Virus record (IMG/VR): IMGVR_UViG_3300042881_001925
Span: 1-37,488 of that record
Source: a virus
Length of the DNA: 37,488 bases
Reading direction: 5' to 3' (one strand)
The position numbers and the translations under genes were made by a program. The number at the start of each line of letters is the position of its first letter. The first letter of the stretch is position 1. This document shows positions 27,344 through 36,212 of the stretch, piece after piece. Below the pieces are notes generated by a model. That model did not search any database and was not told where the DNA came from. It saw only the letters and a list, made by a program, of their open reading frames with translations.

Positions 27344-30214
27344 ATGACCGACTTCGATCTTCTCAGAGCAGTACAACCAGATGATGGCTGGTTTGCTGTC
27401 GTGAGCCTCAAGGGCTCCGGCAAGGAATTGCAGCGAAGGCAGGACTTTTTATCCACGCGCGAAGAGGTTGATGTCCTCGTTGAACGCCGCTCGAAGGGCG
27501 GATGGAACGTGTTCTTCGGTGTCGCCAAGTACGCTACGGACGCGAACCGCACCAAGGAGAACGTCCAAGGGCTCAAGGCATTCTGGCTTGATATCGACTG
27601 CGGTGAAGCCAAGGCGCAGCCCAACCCCAAGACGGGACGCCCCGATGGCTACGTCGATCAAGCTACCGGACTGGCCGCGCTTCAAGCCTTCTGCCGTACT
27701 GTCGGGTTACCCCGTCCCATCATCGTCAACTCAGGGCGCGGCATACACGTATACTGGGCGCTGACGGGAACTGTCACAAGGGAGCAGTGGGAGCCTGTAG
27801 CCGAACGGCTGCGTAAGCTGTGCAACACCCATGAGCTTTACGTGGACCCCGCCGTCTTCGAGGTGGCGCGTATCCTGCGCGTGCCAGGCACGTTGAACTA
27901 CAAGGACGACCCACCGCACAATGTCACGGTGCTGGCGACCGCTAAGCCCGTAGACTTCGAAGAGTTTTACAGCATCCTCGGGGTGAAGGCACCGGACCTG
28001 ATCCCGCTTGAGACACCCAAGCGTGAGCTCTCTGAGCTTGCCAAGTCGCTGCAAGAGAACATCACTTCGAGCTTTGCTAAAATCCTACAGCGTAGCATCG
28101 CTGGGAACGGCTGCCAGCAGCTGTTGGACTGCTACGAGAACCGGACCTCACTGGCTGAGAACCGCTGGTTCAGCGCCCTGTCGGTAGCGAAGTTCTGCGC
28201 AGACCAAGACACCGCCATCCACACTATGTCGGAGGGCCACCCAGACTACGACCCGTACAAGACGCTACAGAAGATAAAGCACATTGTCGGGCCGCACACC
28301 TGCGAGACATTCGAGCGCGGCAACCCAGGGGGCTGCGACGGGTGCCCGTTTGCGGAGAAGATCAAGTCGCCCATCACGCTGGGCAATGAGGTGCTTGCAG
28401 CCACCGAAGAAGACAACGTGGTTGTTGAGGAGCCGGAGGAAGAAGGGTTTGCACCCAAGACCCACATCATCCCTGAGTACCCGTTCCCGTTCTTTCGGGG
28501 CAAAGCTGGGGGTATCTACCGCAAGGCTCCCCTAGGGCGGGATGGCAAGCCCACTGAGGAAGGCGACATCCTCGTGCTGCCCTATGACTTCTACATCTTG
28601 AAGCGCATGCGCGACCCCATCGAGAAGGACGTGGCGGTCTTCAAGTTTCACACTCCGCAGGACGGTGTCCGCGAGTTCACGGCTCCCCTCATCAAGATTT
28701 CAGAGCCAGGAGATTTGCGCAAGCTCCTCGCAGGGGAGAGCATTCTGTGCGGTAAGAAGCGGTTTGAGTATCTAGCAGAGTACATACGAGCGTCACTGAT
28801 GGCGCTTTCAGAAAAACGAAAGGCAGAACAAATGAGACTTCAGTTTGGTTGGGCGGATAACGACAGCAAGTTTATCATCGGTGATTCGGAGGTCACGGTG
28901 GAGGGTACGTTCTACAGCCCGCCCTCGTCGATCACAGCGGCAATCGCAGAACGAATGGGGCCCGTAGGCTCACTGGACAAATGGAAAGAGGTCTTCAACC
29001 TCTACGGGCGTCCTGGTCTTGAGCCGCATGCGTTCGCTGCGCTGACAGGTTTTGGCGCACCGATCTTCAAGTTCCTTGGCCAGCGGGGGGCTATGCTCAA
29101 CGTCATCCACCCGCACTCCGGTACGGGCAAGACCACCATCCTGCATATGTGCAACAGCATCTGGGGTACGCCGGATGCTCTGTGCTGCGTGAAGGAAGAC
29201 ACCCTGAACGCGAAGGTCTTGCGTCTCGGGGTCATGAACAATCTGCCGTACACGGTGGACGAGATGACCAACATGACACCGCAGGACTTCTCCACGCTGG
29301 TGTACAACATCACCCAAGGGCGCGGTAAGGACCGCGTGAAAGCATCATCAAACGAACTGCGACACAATGCCACTACGTGGCAGACAATGGCTTTGTGCTC
29401 ATCGAACGCATCCTTCTACGAGAAGATGGGCGTGGCCAAGAACAGCCCTGACGGGGAGCTCATGCGCCTCGTGGAGTACAAGATCGACTACACCGACACC
29501 CTTGACCCGTTGATGGCCAAGAACATGTTCGATCACCAGCTGATGGAAAACAACGGACACGCTGGGCGCATCTATGCTGCGTGGCTCGTCGCCAACCACG
29601 AGCAGGCTAAGAAGACCGCGCTTCAGATACAGTCGAAGCTTGACCGCGAGCTGAAGCTGACACAGCGCGAGCGTTTCTGGTCGGCAGTGCTGGCCGCTAA
29701 CCTTGCTGGGGGCGCGATTGCTAAGCACATCGGCCTGATCGACTGGGATATGCCGCGCATCTACGACTGGGCATGCAAGATGCTGCTCAGCCTTCGCGAG
29801 GACGTACAGCCGCCGCGCAACAACGCCATCGAAGTGGTTGGTGACTTCATCCGTCGCAACATCCAGAGCATCTTGGTGGTCAACGAAGAAGCGGACGCAC
29901 GGTCCAACATGCATGCCGCTCCGATACTGGAGCCGCGCAGCGAGCTTCTGATCCGCTGGGAGCCTGATACGCAGAAGATGTACATCGCAGCTGCACCGTT
30001 TAAGCGCGACTGCGCCCAGTTTCAGGTCAACTACAAAGAGACCATGCAGTACCTCACGGAGCGTGGAGTGCTTACCGGTAAGATGGTTAAGCGGCTAAAC
30101 AAGGGCATGAAGATGGTTGCCCCGCCGGTCTACTGTCTGGAGCTCAACACTGCCTCGGAAGAGTTCTTCAGTGTGGGTGACGTCGTAGGTGTCGGGAGCG
30201 CCGATGCAGGTTGA
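27344..30214 (+). CDS. Primase-helicase fusion (PrimPol/AEP plus DUF927-like helicase)
   Basis: 956 aa, ATG at 27344 without a strong Shine-Dalgarno. The N-terminal domain is an archaeo-eukaryotic-type primase: FWLDIDCGEAK (80-90) with the Asp pair, NSGRGIHVYWAL (129-140) with the catalytic Ser/His, and ARILRVPGTLNYK (175-187). KRELSELAKSL (226-236) and a Cys cluster (C320, C331, C334 with H319) follow, like a PriCT/zinc module. The C-terminal ATPase has Walker A HPHSGTGKTTI (589-599), Walker B YTVDE (636-640) and ALCSSN (683-688), close to DUF927-type superfamily 3/AAA helicases. It would unwind the fork and make primers for the family A polymerase, replacing the T7 gp4-type enzyme. Confidence 0.9.
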   Translation: MTDFDLLRAVQPDDGWFAVVSLKGSGKELQRRQDFLSTREEVDVLVERRSKGGWNVFFGVAKYATDANRTKENVQGLKAFWLDIDCGEAKAQPNPKTGRPDGYVDQATGLAALQAFCRTVGLPRPIIVNSGRGIHVYWALTGTVTREQWEPVAERLRKLCNTHELYVDPAVFEVARILRVPGTLNYKDDPPHNVTVLATAKPVDFEEFYSILGVKAPDLIPLETPKRELSELAKSLQENITSSFAKILQRSIAGNGCQQLLDCYENRTSLAENRWFSALSVAKFCADQDTAIHTMSEGHPDYDPYKTLQKIKHIVGPHTCETFERGNPGGCDGCPFAEKIKSPITLGNEVLAATEEDNVVVEEPEEEGFAPKTHIIPEYPFPFFRGKAGGIYRKAPLGRDGKPTEEGDILVLPYDFYILKRMRDPIEKDVAVFKFHTPQDGVREFTAPLIKISEPGDLRKLLAGESILCGKKRFEYLAEYIRASLMALSEKRKAEQMRLQFGWADNDSKFIIGDSEVTVEGTFYSPPSSITAAIAERMGPVGSLDKWKEVFNLYGRPGLEPHAFAALTGFGAPIFKFLGQRGAMLNVIHPHSGTGKTTILHMCNSIWGTPDALCCVKEDTLNAKVLRLGVMNNLPYTVDEMTNMTPQDFSTLVYNITQGRGKDRVKASSNELRHNATTWQTMALCSSNASFYEKMGVAKNSPDGELMRLVEYKIDYTDTLDPLMAKNMFDHQLMENNGHAGRIYAAWLVANHEQAKKTALQIQSKLDRELKLTQRERFWSAVLAANLAGGAIAKHIGLIDWDMPRIYDWACKMLLSLREDVQPPRNNAIEVVGDFIRRNIQSILVVNEEADARSNMHAAPILEPRSELLIRWEPDTQKMYIAAAPFKRDCAQFQVNYKETMQYLTERGVLTGKMVKRLNKGMKMVAPPVYCLELNTASEEFFSVGDVVGVGSADAG

Positions 30215-30398
30215 GAAGGTTAGTTACCAGGTCAACTGGAAGGCGTTCAAACGAGGCACGTCGATCTTTATCCCGTGCCTCGACCCCGTCCGAGCAAAGC
30301 GAGAGGTGCGCCCCGTCATGGATCGGCTGCGATTCAGCGTCGTGATGAAATCTGTCGTCGAGGATGGCGTCAGGGGTTTACGTATCTGGCGCGTTTAG
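30204..30398 (+). CDS. 64-aa basic protein at the end of the early region
   Basis: ATG at 30204 after CGGGAGCGCCG, overlapping the primase stop by 11 nt. Basic, strand-helix-strand (VSYQVNWKAFKRGTSIFIPC, then RFSVVMKSVVEDGVRGLRIW). It looks like a small nucleic-acid-binding protein; similar short genes often end phage replication operons. No family assigned. Confidence 0.72.
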   Translation: MQVEKVSYQVNWKAFKRGTSIFIPCLDPVRAKREVRPVMDRLRFSVVMKSVVEDGVRGLRIWRV

Positions 30399-30438
30399 CT
30401 ATATGGCGCGTGAGAGTTTGCTCCTCTCAGGTTGTACT

Positions 30439-30473
30439 AACCCCCGCTGGTTTCCCCCCAGCGGGGGTTTTTT
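30439..30473 (+). terminator. Strong terminator between convergent early and late genes
   Basis: A perfect 12-bp stem (30439-30450 with 30458-30469, arm AACCCCCGCTGG) with a 7-nt loop is followed by six T on the plus strand (30468-30473). It lies between the plus-strand early genes and the stop of the minus-strand 1901-aa gene. The minus-strand side has only two T after the stem, so it is mainly a plus-strand terminator but may serve both. Confidence 0.92.
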
Positions 30474-33400
30474 CATTCGCCCCGCTTGGCCTTTGCGTAG
30501 ACGCGGTTGAAGTCTTCGTAGACCTTGTTTTTGTCCGCAAGCATCGCTTCTCTCGAAGCGTAATCGCCGTCCCTGTTGTCCTTGTTGATCTTGCGTAGCT
30601 CCGACAGGGCATCCCCGAAGGCGTCCATAACCTCCGGATCGGTCTGCATGGGGAACTTCGCTTCGTTCTCAGCCTGCTTTTCGGAGTCGGGCTCCTCGTC
30701 GTTATAGACCGCGTAAAGCGCATTGAGCTCGTCGTAGTCCTCGTAGAACTTGTTCATGGGGGCAAACTCGCCGCCCCTACCGAAGAACGACTTGATGATC
30801 GGTATACGGTTCAGGAGCATCTGATCCGGTTTGGCTTCACCCGCAACCAAGTCTACCGTGTCGCGCCCGAAGCCGTAGGCACCCCCAAGGAACTGCTGCA
30901 CGATGTACCGGTACTGTTCCGGCTGCATGCTTGTCCATTTTTCCACCGTATCGGTGCCACCTGCGAGAGAGTTCATACCTCGCGCGATGAACTTCCAGAC
31001 TTCTCCGGTCTCTTCACGTCCAAGCTCCGACTTGGGCAGTGTGCCGTACTGAGACTTGTCGCTGTAAATTTTTGATCCGAAAGCACTGCGATTGACGACC
31101 AAGTCCCAAAGCGGCTGCACTGGGTCAGGGATGACGAAGTTGACGATGCTGGTCAGCCCTTCGGTGCCCTCTGTCTTGATCGGCGAGGCCATGTTCGTGA
31201 AGCCGCTAACGATATTGAACCCAGCCTCTTCCGGCGGGATGTCATCCAGTACCGCAGCCATGATCTGACCGCCCGCGTAATTGAAGTACCCCATACCGAA
31301 AGCCACGGGAACAGCCACATACTCGTTTACACCGGGGCCGTATCGGAAGATCATCCGCGACTGCGCAGTTGGATTGTTCACCTCAAGGATGTTCGGACGC
31401 CCATCTTCATCGTCATCACCCGCACCAGGGCCAAAGCGGTTAAAGAGGTACATTAACGCACCGACCATAACCGCCTTGGAAAACAACTTACGGGCAATCG
31501 TGCTGTAACGGCCCTGAGACAGCAGCTTGCGCGCGCCTTCCACAGTCGGGCTGAAGAAGAATGACCACGTATCTAGGTAAGGGGACAGCTCGCCGCGCCG
31601 TGTCAGGTTTAGCGATGAGTCAAGCGCCAGTGCAGCTGCGTCCTCGCGATTGATACCCTGCTCGATAGCTGCTCGATACGTAGCAAAGCGCGCCTGCAAA
31701 TCGATAAGCTGTGAAGCATTATCCAGCGCCTTCGCCGTCATATCCTTGGCCATCAGCGCAGCGGCTCTAGGGTCTCCGCGTTTAGCAGCGGCGTAACGTT
31801 CAATGGCCTTGGCTGTATCTTGCGCGTAGCGCTCAGCGTCCATAACCTGCGCGTGACCGATTGCACCACCATCCTCAAGGAATTGGTCGAACAGCAGCGT
31901 CAGTATTTCACCTTCAGCCGTGGTCGGGTCCTTACCTTTGAGGTAGTCGGTGATGGTGCCCATACCGCTCAATGATGCGATGTACCGAGCAGTCCGCTTA
32001 GCGAGCTTGGTGCCCGCTGCGGGGCCCCCCTTGATACCCTGCGCAGCATAGGCAGTAACGACAGCTTCGTTGAAGTCGCGAGCCCAAGCCGTGGTGCCGA
32101 TGTAGATCGGATTGTAACGGGTCTTGAACGACTTGATGGTATTCGAGACCTCTTGCGCCGCCTGCATGAACTTACCCAGTTCCGGCGGCGTCATGTTGGC
32201 AAACGCACGATAGAGGGCGTTCCCCGCAGGTGTCTTGGCAAACTCAATATAGTAGGGCTTGCCGTCCTTCTTGACGATCATCAAGCTAGGGTTCTTCTGG
32301 GCCGCAAGCTGGTTCATATTGACGGGGCCGTTCTCCCCCATCTTAGGCCGCGTGGTCAGGCCGCCCGCATGCACTTCTTTCTTCGGCGTGTAGACCGTGA
32401 CGAGGCCTTCGTGGCTCTTGGGGTCGCTAAGCACGTTGTCGAGGAACGCCTCTTTGACCTTGTTCTGCTCGATACGGGCAATAGCAAACTGCGCATCGGA
32501 CATAAGGTTGAAGAGCGGGCTAAACGGCATCGACTCGCGCCCACGCGCAGTCAGCACTTCACGGATACGGGTTCCGTTGCTCTCGGCGATGCCGCGTTCT
32601 TCAGCACTATGCGGATCAGGATCACCATCGACTTGCATATCTCCGTTCAGCGCGTAGCCCTTGAGTGGCGTGTAGAACGGCTGCGCCTTACGCATAGCCT
32701 TCCAGTCGGCACGGGAGAGAAGCCCAGCCTTGACCCGCTGGTTGCCAACATAATCCACCAGGGCATCATGCAGCTTGGCGACTTCGCGCAACGCGGGGCC
32801 GAGGCCTTCGAGCTCAAGCTTGGCAAGTTGAGCCTGCGCTTGGGCATCGGTCAAGCCGGAGCCGTTTATCTCACCACTGCGCTCAAGGACCAGCGCGTTT
32901 CGCGCAGCGGCACTCCGCGCCCAGAGATACATTCCGACGTCCTTGGGGTCGAGGCCCAGTTCTTTTACCTTGTCCTCGATCGGTTGCAGATACCACCGGT
33001 TGAGCCGCATCTGACCACCGACCTTGCGGCTTTCCAGCAGTTCGAACTTACGAGCCACATTGAGGTTGGGCGGCAGTTGCGTGAGGCCGTAGGAGGCAGC
33101 CAGTGCCCGTGCGTAGTCCTCTGCGGTCTGGTATTTGTAGTTTGCCGCACGGATAAACCGGCTCGACATGCTCTTGACGCGGCGTTCCATGTCAGCCGCA
33201 AAGCCAATAGCTTCGGCACGAGGACGATTGGGGGATGCAGGGAACGCACCTTCGACAGTGTTGGGATCGGCTTCCAGCTGCTCTTCGACCGGAGTGACGT
33301 CCTCTTCGGGGTTGTTGATCGTCTGCGTGGCAGCCGTAGGCGCGGGCTGTGCGGCCTTGGCGCGTTCGACACCCCGTTTGGTAATCGCTGCGCTTTCGTT

Positions 33401-36178
33401 GGTAAAAAATTGCTGGATTACAGGCCCAAGTTCTGGGTCCGCGCTGAGTTCAGCAAGCGTAGCCGTATCGTTATTTTCGACAAGGTCTATGACTTTATCA
33501 GCGATAGCATCAACCAGCTCTTCAGGCACAGGAGCATTGCGCCCCACCAACGAACCATAATCGGTAAGGTCGGTTCTAAATATATCCGTAGGCGCGGGCT
33601 CTTCCACCACTTCAGGCGCAGGCTCTTCCACCACTTCCGGCGCGGGCTCTTCCACCACTTCCGGCGCAGGCTCGGTCACCGTAGCGGCGTTGGCGCTATC
33701 CGCAAAGATATTGCCAGGTCCTTCAGGGATCAGCTCAGAGGTAATAGGTTCTCCGCTCTCCGGAATCTGTGCCTCAAGGGACGCTGCATCGCCGCGCAAA
33801 ATGCGTATCTCTGCTGGGCTGGGGTCGCCTAGCTCCGGATACTGGTCGAGTTGCTCAGTGAACCCACGGTACTTGTCCGTGATGGTAGGATCGGCAAGGA
33901 CTTGCTCCAGCAGTGCGTCTCGGCGCTGCGTAAACTCACCTTCAGGACCAAACACGGCGTTGGCTGAATCGACACCCGCGATACGTTCAAGTTCGTACCG
34001 GCTAAGTGGACCAAGACCCTTCCCCTGCATCTTGGCGTTGATGCGGTCAACCTTGGTATCCGCAGAGATGCGGTCATCGTAGAGCACGCTCTCGATGATA
34101 TTTGCACGGTCAAGGACTCGCCGCCGCTCTTGGGCTGTCTCTTCACGACCCGCAGCCGTCTCGGCTTCAGACTCCGCGCGCAGCGCGTCATTCAGACGTG
34201 CTACCTCAACCGGCGTCGGAGCCGCCAGACCACTCTGAGCCATGCGGTCTGCGAAGATGCTAACCTTATCAATCTGGTTGGAGTCGCCCGCAATTTCTTT
34301 TAGTGCCTCCGCACGCTGCGCAGCCTGCTCCCGCATGCTGTCAATTTGAGCTTGAATCGCCTCGTCCGAGAGCACTGGGGCTTCTGATGTCGGTGTCGCC
34401 GTGGCGGTGTCAGGGGCAGCTCCTTCAGGCGGCATCGTGACGAGGTTCATATACTCGTCGTTGAGCTTCGTCGCTTCGTCCAGCACCAGCATACGTGCGA
34501 TGCGCTCTTCTTCCGAAATGCGCGCCCTACGCAAGCTATTCCGCTGCTTCTGGATATAGTCTTCCGTGCTCTCTGGGTTGCCCAACGCCATGCCGTTGTT
34601 GAGCGTCGTCGCGACGTTTTTAATGAAGCCGTCAACATCTAGATCAGACGAGGTATCACCAAGAGCGGCAGTCAAGCGCTGCGTAACAGCCGGAGCCGCG
34701 AGCGTCTCGGGGATAGGAACAGCACGGATACCATCAGTCGGGACCCGCATGCGGTACAACTCAGCCATCGACGCTTGGTAGACGGTACCATCAGCGCGGC
34801 GGGCAAATACGTTACCGTCTTCATCAGGATCGGTCAGTCGCTGCACCCGTTGCCGCGTCAGCTGCGTGGGGTCTTCCGTACTGCGCTCGTTGATATCGAA
34901 CTCTTCAACAGGGGCCGCAGTCTGCTCGAAAGCCTTCCGCCGGTTATCCGCTGCCCGCTTACCAAGAGCCCTAGTGGTTTCAAAGCCACCGCGCACAGTG
35001 CCACCCACAAGGCCGCCAAGGATAGCGTTCTCAGCGACGTTTTCCATCACATCTTGATCAGGGTTGTATGCCGCGCGCTCCAGCACGTTCTGAGCAAGCT
35101 GCGCGCCGCCTTCCTGTGTTGCTTCAGGAAGTGCGCCACGGGTGGCAATTCGACCGACAGCCCGACTCTCAACTGCTTGAAGGGTTTCGCGGATTGCAGT
35201 GCGCGCGGCTTCCGGAACCAGCTTCCCTGCACCGGTTTGAGTGACGATGTCCGTGATGCGCTTGTTGACCGCAGTCCTGATCGGCCCTGGGAGGCTGTCC
35301 AGCATACGCCCAACCGGCAGCAGTTCAGTCAGGCCGATAGCACCCCCACCAGCCTGCACCAGCTTGCGTGTGGTCGGATCAATTTCTTGCCCCGTCTCTT
35401 TCTCGAAGTCGTCCATCTGCTGGCGCGCTTGAGAAGCACCCTGACCAGAACCAAGGATAGCCTGCGCACCACGGGCAACATAAGGGGCCGCCTTGGTAAG
35501 CGGCTTGAGCCTCTGCCCCACTGCCTCTGCACCGAGATACGGGATAACACTACCGAGACCGCCGCCAAATGCTTCGAGGTTGCGTTGCATCGGATCAAAC
35601 TCGGCGGTTTCGCTCGCGCCCAGTCCAAGGCTCTTTGCAAAAGCCGTACCGCGTTCTTCCGCAGCGCGAGCGGTCTGTTCGCCTTCGCTACCAAAAACAC
35701 CCAAAGTACCAAGGGCTTGCGACGTACCTTCGATGGCCCCACGCGGAATAGACTTAAGGGTACCGGCTACACGTTCACCAAAGGTGGGTGTAGGAGCAGC
35801 ACGCCCCTCCCGCTCCATGAAAGCCCGCTCGCGGTTGATGCGCTTAGTAACTTCGGCGGCATCCGCCTTACGTTTTGCAAGCTGCTCTTCAGCAAACGAC
35901 TCCCCACCAAACAACCGCGATGGGGCCGCAAGAAACTTACCAACGGCACTCTGGTTGTAGGCTTCGAGCCTCTGAGTGTCCTGCGCCAGCTTCTCCTGCG
36001 CGGCGCGCTCCTCCGCATCAAGCTCTGCACCGCGCTTGGAAACCGAGGAATCAACGGGGCGGCTTACCATAAGCGCTTTGGCTTCTTGGTACGCCTTGGC
36101 AACGGTATCAAATTCTGGAGTGCCGCGCTTATTGGCGTTGGCTACGATCCAAGCGGCATACTTTTCAGCGGAAGCCAT
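30473..36178 (-). CDS. Very large polyvalent virion protein (LPD38-like C-terminal region)
   Basis: 1901 aa, ATG at 36178 after AAGGTGA. The N-terminus (1-30) is a short helical motif around YAAWIVANANKRGTPEFDTV. A long helical region and a low-complexity segment follow, with three to four copies of EPAPEVVE (about 835-862). The C-terminal third has WARDFNEAVVTAYAAQGIKG (about 1370) and SFFFSPTVEGARKLLSQG (about 1537), then a hydrophobic helix (KAVMVGALMYLFNRFG) and an acidic loop. This resembles the LPD38 module of phage polyvalent proteins, which are packaged and ejected with DNA. Size and late-strand position suggest an internal or ejection protein comparable in role to T7 gp15/gp16. No lysozyme motif is recognised. 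Confidence 0.8.
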   Translation of the reverse strand: MASAEKYAAWIVANANKRGTPEFDTVAKAYQEAKALMVSRPVDSSVSKRGAELDAEERAAQEKLAQDTQRLEAYNQSAVGKFLAAPSRLFGGESFAEEQLAKRKADAAEVTKRINRERAFMEREGRAAPTPTFGERVAGTLKSIPRGAIEGTSQALGTLGVFGSEGEQTARAAEERGTAFAKSLGLGASETAEFDPMQRNLEAFGGGLGSVIPYLGAEAVGQRLKPLTKAAPYVARGAQAILGSGQGASQARQQMDDFEKETGQEIDPTTRKLVQAGGGAIGLTELLPVGRMLDSLPGPIRTAVNKRITDIVTQTGAGKLVPEAARTAIRETLQAVESRAVGRIATRGALPEATQEGGAQLAQNVLERAAYNPDQDVMENVAENAILGGLVGGTVRGGFETTRALGKRAADNRRKAFEQTAAPVEEFDINERSTEDPTQLTRQRVQRLTDPDEDGNVFARRADGTVYQASMAELYRMRVPTDGIRAVPIPETLAAPAVTQRLTAALGDTSSDLDVDGFIKNVATTLNNGMALGNPESTEDYIQKQRNSLRRARISEEERIARMLVLDEATKLNDEYMNLVTMPPEGAAPDTATATPTSEAPVLSDEAIQAQIDSMREQAAQRAEALKEIAGDSNQIDKVSIFADRMAQSGLAAPTPVEVARLNDALRAESEAETAAGREETAQERRRVLDRANIIESVLYDDRISADTKVDRINAKMQGKGLGPLSRYELERIAGVDSANAVFGPEGEFTQRRDALLEQVLADPTITDKYRGFTEQLDQYPELGDPSPAEIRILRGDAASLEAQIPESGEPITSELIPEGPGNIFADSANAATVTEPAPEVVEEPAPEVVEEPAPEVVEEPAPTDIFRTDLTDYGSLVGRNAPVPEELVDAIADKVIDLVENNDTATLAELSADPELGPVIQQFFTNESAAITKRGVERAKAAQPAPTAATQTINNPEEDVTPVEEQLEADPNTVEGAFPASPNRPRAEAIGFAADMERRVKSMSSRFIRAANYKYQTAEDYARALAASYGLTQLPPNLNVARKFELLESRKVGGQMRLNRWYLQPIEDKVKELGLDPKDVGMYLWARSAAARNALVLERSGEINGSGLTDAQAQAQLAKLELEGLGPALREVAKLHDALVDYVGNQRVKAGLLSRADWKAMRKAQPFYTPLKGYALNGDMQVDGDPDPHSAEERGIAESNGTRIREVLTARGRESMPFSPLFNLMSDAQFAIARIEQNKVKEAFLDNVLSDPKSHEGLVTVYTPKKEVHAGGLTTRPKMGENGPVNMNQLAAQKNPSLMIVKKDGKPYYIEFAKTPAGNALYRAFANMTPPELGKFMQAAQEVSNTIKSFKTRYNPIYIGTTAWARDFNEAVVTAYAAQGIKGGPAAGTKLAKRTARYIASLSGMGTITDYLKGKDPTTAEGEILTLLFDQFLEDGGAIGHAQVMDAERYAQDTAKAIERYAAAKRGDPRAAALMAKDMTAKALDNASQLIDLQARFATYRAAIEQGINREDAAALALDSSLNLTRRGELSPYLDTWSFFFSPTVEGARKLLSQGRYSTIARKLFSKAVMVGALMYLFNRFGPGAGDDDEDGRPNILEVNNPTAQSRMIFRYGPGVNEYVAVPVAFGMGYFNYAGGQIMAAVLDDIPPEEAGFNIVSGFTNMASPIKTEGTEGLTSIVNFVIPDPVQPLWDLVVNRSAFGSKIYSDKSQYGTLPKSELGREETGEVWKFIARGMNSLAGGTDTVEKWTSMQPEQYRYIVQQFLGGAYGFGRDTVDLVAGEAKPDQMLLNRIPIIKSFFGRGGEFAPMNKFYEDYDELNALYAVYNDEEPDSEKQAENEAKFPMQTDPEVMDAFGDALSELRKINKDNRDGDYASREAMLADKNKVYEDFNRVYAKAKRGE
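33591..33673 (-). repeat. 24-bp tandem repeat in the polyvalent protein gene
   Basis: Three nearly identical 24-bp units (33591-33614, 33615-33638, 33639-33662) and a partial fourth encode the octapeptide EPAPEVVE. Differences between copies are mostly third-base changes. The product is an extended Pro/Glu linker between domains. Copy number may vary by slippage. Confidence 0.9.
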
Positions 36179-36212
36179 ACGGTCACCTTAAAAATGCAGG
36201 TCTGTTGTCAGC

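Noticed and set aside
32153-33832. 559-aa open frame on the plus strand
   Set aside because: Also antisense to the 1901-aa gene; rich in Arg and His from complementary codons and without any motif.
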